Source: Dendrophyllia cribrosa (taxonomy: Eukaryota; Cnidaria; Anthozoa; Scleractinia; Dendrophylliidae). Taken from it: 64,000 nt of DNA. This document shows, piece after piece, positions 61,601-64,000 of this stretch. Position 1 is the stretch's first letter. Each line of letters starts with the position of its first letter. The notes below the pieces were generated by a model, which was not told the origin of the DNA, searched no databases, and saw nothing but the letters and a program-made list of their open reading frames with translations. Where the stretch lies: NCBI GenBank assembly GCA_024195265.1, contig JAJLRJ010000004.1:27664434-27728433 (forward strand). The letters are read 5' to 3'. The position numbers and the translations under genes are program-made.

Positions 61601-62389
61601 AAGATCTAAATATTGAACTGCTACTGTACATTATCTTCCTTTGCGTTTGTTCGAATTCCCATATTGTAATCCATCACACAATGAGAAAATTAAGTTGAAA
61701 GTACATCACATTTTAAACACACACTCTGTAAATAAATGTTAGCTAAATGATCTCTAATGGTTGACACGAAGTGCGTTATACATATTATGAAACAGGCCAA
61801 ATCACCCTACTGGAAAATTTTCTCAGTCGAGAGTTCCAATTGGAATTGAAGCATCAAATTGGAAGTGAAACACGATGCTGCTAAGAAAACGTAAAGAATT
61901 CAAGAACGACACTCGCTGGATTGAGGTTTATTAACTGTTTGTTTGTTTTTAACATACGCATGCAAAATTACACTCAAACAATGTAGTCAAATAGCACAAG
62001 CAATATCAGCCACGTCTTTGAAGGTAAAAAAAAAACGAAAATCGGCTAATCTGCGGGTAAAATTACCGCATAACCTTGCTACGACATACGAAATTTAAGC
62101 TTACGTAACGTTATACCACGAAAAATGGCAAGCGAACGACGCCGTAATTTAACAGCGACTCGCCGTAACTTTTACATTATTGCATAGTCTGCATAAGAAC
62201 TATGTGGGTGTAAAACTTCAACCGGTGCAAAGCATTAACAGTTTTCCTTTGTGAATTATGAGTTATTGCGTCATACACAGCGTAGAGTATAACGACAGGC
62301 GAGAAAGGAATGCGAAGTTTAGTTAATATATACGGAGATAAAAGCACAGTTCATAAGCTTACCGACTCCAATATTATGAGGCTCGACAT
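27377..62389 (-). CDS. Large coiled-coil protein, 1139 residues, 22 exons
   Basis: Exons 5' to 3': 62389-62363, 61218-60495, 59731-59580, 58066-57935, 57598-57485, 56857-56820, 54126-53934, 53001-52909, 50473-50348, 47296-47165, 46237-46124, 44484-44415, 43627-43494, 42964-42812, 42118-41897, 41518-41402, 40552-40395, 39267-39229, 38452-38308, 29168-28996, 28548-28384, 27575-27377. All have AG/GT edges and matching phases: 3420 nt, one frame, ending in TGA. Residues 1-35 start MSSLIILES and are less coiled. Most of residues 40-1128 are K/E/Q/L-rich coiled coil with frequent alanine and few prolines, predicted to be a rod. The short C-terminus is STVTSFETQI. I cannot name the family. The segment VEHKLRYFWRQF near residue 32 faintly recalls rootletin (LWRQ region), and ERLGKDGYR recalls CEP135-type N-termini, so a centrosome or cilium role is only a guess. 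Two microexons (38 and 39 nt) and a 9.1-kb intron (29169-38307) stand out. Missed in-phase exons are possible. Confidence 0.85.
28792..28925. mobile_element. Foldback element
   Basis: Inner arms gtttcatcaggtatcca and tggatatcctgatgaaac, with outer partial pairing (agaagctatatcaaacact against tctcgcatttgatata). Lies in the intron between the exons at 28384-28548 and 28996-29168. Confidence 0.65.
32231..32305. repeat. Dispersed repeat R2 fragment
   Basis: Begins 30 bp after a donor of the transposase pseudogene: tgttgttccagaaaatactc, ccccatgaaagttttttatt, aaccctcaccctttcaaat. It shows that the R2 family entered the Kolobok element after its own insertion, or was carried with it. Confidence 0.6.
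33027..33062. repeat. G-rich homopolymer tract
   Basis: Over 20 consecutive G after a short purine run, inside an intron of the transposase pseudogene. Confidence 0.9.
34280..34375. repeat. C-rich dispersed repeat R3
   Basis: Runs of C with T (aaccccccccctccccccc), then cctattttggagcaagaaat and ttattaaccacacccctc. The same order (C run, then cccattttggagcaagaaaa, then tttattaaggcccaccctc) appears at 59925-60110, so it is a family rather than simple low complexity. Confidence 0.65.
34394..34581. mobile_element. 188-bp MITE with 65-bp inverted repeats
   Basis: Ends atagacaaattcggctaacg and its exact complement. Arms continue through cattgttgtacccaattcaa and, with mismatches, to ctttgttc. Inserted in the 3' part of the Kolobok element, downstream of the transposase pseudogene. 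Confidence 0.85.
36104..36328 (-). CDS. Possible coding exon near right end of the Kolobok element
   Basis: A 75-codon frame starts with ATG at 36328 (MVILLLKNTRKKITF) and runs to a good donor (CGG then GTAAGT) at 36104 with codons complete. Basic N-terminal half, no motif I recognise. A second frame lies just downstream (about 36045-35900, rich in K/R: KKYRGRQRHRANRK), but I could not join the two in phase. It could be the start of a second element-encoded protein, or chance. Confidence 0.3.
37434..37780. mobile_element. MITE with internal hairpin and G-rich tract
   Basis: Ends ctacaaccctggccaatact, then tcttgggacac, mirrored at the right end (gtgtcccaagagtattggcc, then agggttgtag). Inside, a second inverted pair (ccacagcaatgttga against tcaacattgcactgg) brackets a purine tract of (GGGGGA)n type at 37636-37716. 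The tract could form G-quadruplexes on the plus strand. The glycine-rich frame read through it is an artefact. Confidence 0.75.
37834..38255. mobile_element. Inverted-repeat element with cagtcaactctc ends
   Basis: Left end cagtcaactctctctaagac, right end gagagagttgactg. The internal motif gtccgtcttatagagag recurs several times in both orientations, so the body is built from degenerate copies of its ends. About 420 bp, ending about 50 bp from the donor of the exon at 38308-38452. Fragments with similar wording lie near 17060-17200 and 57060-57360. Confidence 0.7.
41190..41241 (-). mobile_element. Orphan Kolobok left end (inverted)
   Basis: Ends gggatcacc followed by TTAA (41242-41245). On the minus strand its roughly 50 bp match the left end of the Kolobok element at 29230 (taagg/tcagg, attgca, tgcgca motifs in the same order). 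I did not find a partner terminus, so it is either a solo end or a larger degraded copy. Confidence 0.65.
41590..41800. repeat. Degenerate R1 repeat
   Basis: Weak copies of the R1 monomer: aacaccacaggaaagacatg, cttgcatggtcagatctta, accttgcttgaacagcataa and gcaccataaaaagtactgct. Lies between the exons at 41402-41518 and 41897-42118. Confidence 0.5.
43365..43427. repeat. Poly-C plus (CA)n microsatellite
   Basis: About 21 C followed by about 20 ac repeats in the intron between the exons at 42812-42964 and 43494-43627. Confidence 0.95.
43684..43981. mobile_element. piggyBac-like MITE, 298 bp, TTAA-flanked
   Basis: Bounded by TTAA on both sides (43680-43683 and 43982-43985). Ends ctctttcactcccagag and ctcttgggagttgacggg form an imperfect inverted repeat; the CCC-type terminus plus TTAA is the piggyBac pattern. 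The interior is two tandem copies of a monomer of about 105 bp (ttttgagtctgtggacgaaa, then tgtgaccattcaaatgaaac, cagtacttttgcatggtacc), the inverted form of repeat R1 at 7404, 10865 and 11925. Inserted about 55 bp upstream of an acceptor of the coiled-coil gene. Confidence 0.85.
44500..46100. other. Intron without recognised gene
   Basis: Intron of the coiled-coil gene between 44484 and 46124. A loosely palindromic block lies at about 44955-45420 (tactcatgcgcgtagcggca against cttacgcatgcgcatgagta), which may be another inverted-repeat element of about 470 bp. The open frame at 45453-45719 has no recognisable motif and I do not call it a gene. Confidence 0.45.
46264..46705. mobile_element. R2 inverted-repeat element
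   Basis: Left end gtgttgttccaaaaaatatt, then ccccatagacagttttttag. Right end mirrors it (gggaggcatggatattttct, then gaaacaatact). About 440 bp, with a further internal copy at about 46508-46560. The fragments at 14449, 15594 and 32231 match its left half, so it is the best full-length representative of the R2 family here. Confidence 0.65.
47390..47515. repeat. Possible tRNA-derived fragment
   Basis: Reads gtgggcttgcaccagg, then ggccccggattcaattc followed by a T run, loosely like a pol III box B and terminator. Weak evidence only. Confidence 0.25.
47552..48562. mobile_element. piggyBac-like non-autonomous element, 1011 bp
   Basis: Perfect TTAA on each side (47548-47551 and 48563-48566). Ends cccattcgctcct and aggagtgaatggg are a 13-bp inverted repeat with one difference. 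CCC/GGG ends plus TTAA duplication are the hallmark of piggyBac elements. The interior is unrelated to the 298-bp element at 43684. Overlapping frames on both strands (about 47930-48300) have no transposase motif and are not called genes. Lies in the intron between the exons at 47165-47296 and 50348-50473. Confidence 0.85.
48570..50340. other. AT-rich intron, nothing recognised
   Basis: Part of the intron between exons 47165-47296 and 50348-50473 of the coiled-coil gene. No inverted repeat, tandem repeat or coding exon stood out on either strand. Confidence 0.5.
50823..50915 (+). repeat. SINE tail, upstream copy
   Basis: Contains gacatgatgaacatt, ctttctcattccattact and gagcttaacatttaccatct followed by ttctttattta. 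The same tail follows the tRNA-like head at 52222-52300 and appears at 53785-53875. It directly precedes the tandem array at 50964. Confidence 0.7.
50964..52170 (+). repeat. 71-bp tandem array with tRNA A-box, 17 copies
   Basis: Seventeen head-to-tail units of 71 bp (landmark gaacctag at 50964, 51035 and every 71 bp to 52100) with few substitutions. Each unit contains ttgtagctcagtggttag, which matches the tRNA A-box consensus (TRGCnnAGynGG), then catctgaccggtgtg. None of the first 16 units has a B box; only the last runs into one (ggttcaaatcc at about 52182). The array is antisense in the intron between exons 50348-50473 and 52909-53001 of the coiled-coil gene. Confidence 0.95.
52131..52300 (+). 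mobile_element. tRNA-derived SINE
   Basis: The head (52131-52205) has a D-arm-like gctcagtggttagggc, then the B-box-like aggttcaaatcctgtc, as in a tRNA. The body and tail follow (gtgctcgtgacatgatgaac, then accatctttctttattt). The acceptor and anticodon stems do not pair properly, so this is a SINE head rather than a functional tRNA. The tandem array at 50964 appears to have grown from the first half of this head. Confidence 0.7.
52679..52860 (+). repeat. SINE-like dispersed repeat
   Basis: Contains ttgtgtagtgacatgtcctt, agacaagaaactctactcca and caggtgtataagtgggtacc, a wording I associate with widespread marine-invertebrate SINE bodies. The family call is from memory and weak. Confidence 0.3.
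53122..53304. mobile_element. Foldback element
   Basis: Left arm actgtagtcacttaagattt, then actgcaatg, then ctgctagtcttcatc. Right arm gatgaagactagcag, then cactgcaatctaagtctaaa, then gtgactacat. About 180 bp with several mismatches. The ctgatga inside is not a hammerhead core, since no GAAA follows. Confidence 0.7.
53430..53524 (+). pseudogene. LINE reverse-transcriptase C-terminal remnant
   Basis: One frame reads GRAFSFAAPKLWNSLPEDIK and ends TSFKK before a stop. The RAFSFAAPKLWNSLP block is a well-known conserved motif at the C-terminal end of CR1/L2-type and related LINE polyproteins. Only about 30 codons survive, so this is a 5'-truncated copy inserted in an intron of the coiled-coil gene, opposite strand. 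Confidence 0.75.
53600..53665 (-). repeat. tRNA-like SINE head, inverted
   Basis: Read on the minus strand: cttgtagctcagtggttaga, then gcatccgactggtgttagat and caggttcaac. This shows A-box and B-box wording close to the 52131 SINE head. A plus-strand tail of the same SINE follows at 53785-53875, so two insertions or a rearrangement are involved. Confidence 0.6.
54651..56288. mobile_element. Foldback element with GC-rich repetitive arms
   Basis: Outer ends attttaatggctgcccatgt and, in mirror image, acaagggtggctgttttaaa match over about 25 bp. Just inside, both arms (54678-55030 and 56070-56270) are built of degenerate copies of ggatcccgccgggat and gggaatcccg, themselves palindromic. The middle, about 1 kb (55040-56060), is ordinary AT-rich sequence. 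The overlapping frames on both strands in the arms are repeat artefacts (Gly/Pro/Arg-rich), not proteins. Repetitive inverted arms around a unique middle recall classical foldback transposons. Confidence 0.7.
58526..58668. mobile_element. Foldback element, family F1 copy 2
   Basis: Ends acttattgactgagt and actcagtcaataag. Inner arms gccaaatattttcc and loop accgagcgcagcgaggtccg match the copy at 9117-9259. Arms here are nearly perfect. Confidence 0.8.
59925..60110. repeat. C-rich dispersed repeat R3
   Basis: C runs followed by cccattttggagcaagaaaa, tttattaaggcccaccctct and two ctcccatttccttcac copies. Related to 34280-34375. Lies in the intron between exons 59580-59731 and 60495-61218. Confidence 0.6.
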
Positions 62390-62840
62390 ATTGGCGGCGT
62401 GTCTTTCGCTTTGATTGTTTTCCTACATTGCCACTTCGACCACTGATGGTAGGATTTCAGATTTATCCATTGAAGGATGCTTTCGTGTTGCATTCGTTTA
62501 AAAAGCGACCATTTAAACTCTGTAGCCAATGTCAACAAAAGCACATCCAACTTCACCGGCTTGGACGCCGAAAATCGTCGTCAAGGGACTGGACAAGAAA
62601 AGACGGCACAATATCCCATAATGCACTACGAGCGTTTCCCGCCAACGCGCAAAAATCATCTGTTGCGCAAACTTGTGTGCCGTTGGAAACCAAGGCCTTC
62701 GTAAAAACCAAAGAAAAAACTGTGTACAATCACAATGCAAGAACGGCCGTGCCGTTTGAAATTAATCGGTTGAAAATATATTCCTTACTTAATTAAAAAT
62801 ATATTCCTTGGCAGTAAAGTGGCGGGGTCGATGATCTTAT
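62390..62840. promoter_or_regulatory. Upstream region of the coiled-coil gene
   Basis: About 450 bp between the start codon at 62389 and the hammerhead ribozyme. The local base composition is more GC-rich than the introns. No TATA box or other firm motif was recognised. Open frames here on both strands lack any recognisable domain and are not called genes. Confidence 0.35.
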
Positions 62841-62851
62841 GTGAGACCCTG

Positions 62852-62918
62852 CCTGGCTATGCCATGCTGATGAGTCCTAACCAGGACGAAACAGCTGTCC
62901 ATGGCCGCCACTGCCAGG
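62852..62918 (+). ncRNA. Type I hammerhead self-cleaving ribozyme
   Basis: All core elements are present in order: stem I 5' strand gccatg (62861-62866); CTGATGA (62867-62873); stem II gtcc/ggac with loop taacca (62874-62887); GAAA (62888-62891); a minimal stem III; cleavage triplet GTC (62897-62899); stem I 3' strand catggc (62900-62905). Stem I continues beyond an internal loop (tat against cgccact) as cctggc/gccagg (62852-62857 and 62913-62918), where tertiary loop contacts normally form. Stem III is only two or three pairs and lies in the self-complementary acagctgt, so the RNA may work as a dimer. Type I hammerheads of this style are known from metazoan retrozymes and Penelope-like elements. 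Only one copy is seen here. Confidence 0.9.
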
Positions 62919-63389
62919 GTGATATGGCTGTGCGCATGCGTAAGGTAATGGCCAGACCGCGGGGTTGGTGTTTGAGTGTGTCACTTGCTTTTTTCGTGTA
63001 TTTCTTACTGTACGATCAGCCTTTCATTTTATTTGTTTATACTAATCAAGGTTTTCAAAAGATCCGGCACTTCTCGTCGGTTTGTCTTTATACTTTAATG
63101 ATATACCGGTACTCCAACCTCGTTCCCTGGAGCGAGAGAGAGAAAGACTGGTCTTATATTGCCAATACACTGTCAATTTACCAAACGTTTTGAAAGTTTA
63201 CTAAAAAAGTTCTAAGCGTTTAAAGACTGTGAACTACCGAATTGTCGGCGCCATTTGTCAACATAATTTTGATCAGGCGCAAAGAATTTTGGTCAGTTTT
63301 TAACGGAAAAAAGCTCATCATTTTGAGAAAAATTAAAAGATAGAAACGTCAACTATTTTTTTTTCATCCTTGCCCATATTTCCATTTAA

Positions 63390-63772
63390 GGTGGCTCACA
63401 ACAGTTCCCAAAATTTTCCATCACCTATACTTTGATGGATCAATACTATAATTCTTTATCAGTTGATGCTTCAATAATGGTGTCAAACAAATGCCCAATC
63501 ATTGGTGAACAAGTTGTGGTCTCTTTTATGATGTAACAGGTTACCATAGCAACAGTATAACCTGTTAAAGACACCCTTAGGTTTAGCTCTACATGCTTAT
63601 AACCCCCATTTTTTTTATCATTGAATTGTAATTGGCATGTTAAGATACAACTGTTTGCAAAGTTTAAAACAATTCTGTGCATAGGGTTCAGAGCCACCTT
63701 AAATTAAGAATTGTAGTATTGATCCATCAAAGTATAGGTAGTGGAAAATTCTGGGAACTATTGCTAGCCACC
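63390..63772. mobile_element. TTAA-flanked MITE with Kolobok-like ends
   Basis: TTAA (63386-63389) then ggtggctcacaacagttccc. The right end mirrors it (gggaactattgctagccacc), followed by TTAA (63773-63776). Inverted repeats run about 70 bp through cctatactttgatggatcaa. A third copy of the terminus with TTAA (gagccaccttaa, about 63691-63702) lies inside, so one copy may be nested in another. The GG ends plus TTAA match the Kolobok element at 29230 in style but not in sequence. Confidence 0.8.
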
Positions 63773-63841
63773 TTAATATTAAATCAAATCTCACGAAATA
63801 AAACGAAAAACGCCTCGGACGTTTGACCGCGGTGGACTCCC

Positions 63842-63987
63842 GCCCCTGGTTGTTCAAAAGGAGCCTACAAAATAGTGCTACTCACCATCCAGCGGATAAC
63901 ACAATGGATTCTGTTAAAATGGTTATCCACTGGATAGCGATTTATCCAGTGGATAACGCTATCCACCTTTTAAACAAGCGAGGCCTG
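63842..63987. mobile_element. Palindromic MITE
   Basis: Ends gcccctggttgttcaaaagg and, mirrored, ccttttaaacaagcgaggc. The inner part is made of alternating gttatccactggatag and atttatccagtggataac units, giving several nested hairpins. The terminal wording is shared with the element at 12934-13162. Confidence 0.75.
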
Positions 63988-64000
63988 TGGTTTTGCTTAT

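Noticed and set aside
62819..63193. 124-codon plus-strand open frame
   Set aside because: It runs straight through the hammerhead ribozyme and shows no domain or splice context; the RNA explanation accounts for the conserved part.

Overview
This is nuclear DNA from a eukaryote, most likely an anthozoan cnidarian (coral or anemone type). Evidence: genes split into many short exons with GT-AG introns, an AT-rich background, a very high density of short inverted-repeat transposons, LINE tails, tRNA-derived repeats, a Kolobok-type transposase gene and a hammerhead ribozyme. There are no bacterial operons or Shine-Dalgarno signals. The species assignment is inference; nothing in the window names it.

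Layout. Positions 1-7400 are a satellite of 100 tandem copies of a 74-bp unit, almost identical except for two biallelic sites. Then follow transposon debris (7.4-9.5 kb) and gene 1 on the minus strand. I rebuilt 11 phase-consistent exons of gene 1 (20824 down to 9583), with the 3' end not seen. It encodes an N-terminal ubiquitin-like domain, a linker, a block of hydrophobic segments and the start of an armadillo-repeat region. I do not recognise this architecture. Positions 21-27 kb are intergenic and full of inverted-repeat elements.

Gene 2 runs on the minus strand from 62389 to 27377. I rebuilt 22 exons that join without a frame break into a 1139-residue, almost entirely coiled-coil protein, with a stop codon and AATAAA signal at the end. 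Its introns hold most of the mobile DNA. The largest insertion is a 7.7-kb Kolobok-type element (29230-36970, TTAA on both sides) in the opposite orientation. It carries a decayed, intron-containing transposase gene joined to a DnaQ-like (DEDDh) exonuclease domain. Other gene 2 introns hold two piggyBac-like TTAA elements, a 17-copy tandem array of a tRNA-box-A-like unit ending in a full tRNA-like SINE head, a foldback element with GC-rich repetitive arms, a LINE reverse-transcriptase remnant and several G- or C-rich tracts.

Upstream of gene 2, on the plus strand, is a type I hammerhead ribozyme (62852-62918), followed by two further inverted-repeat elements at the right edge.

All splice sites come from reading GT/AG boundaries and phases by eye. 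No alignment, transcript or database was available.
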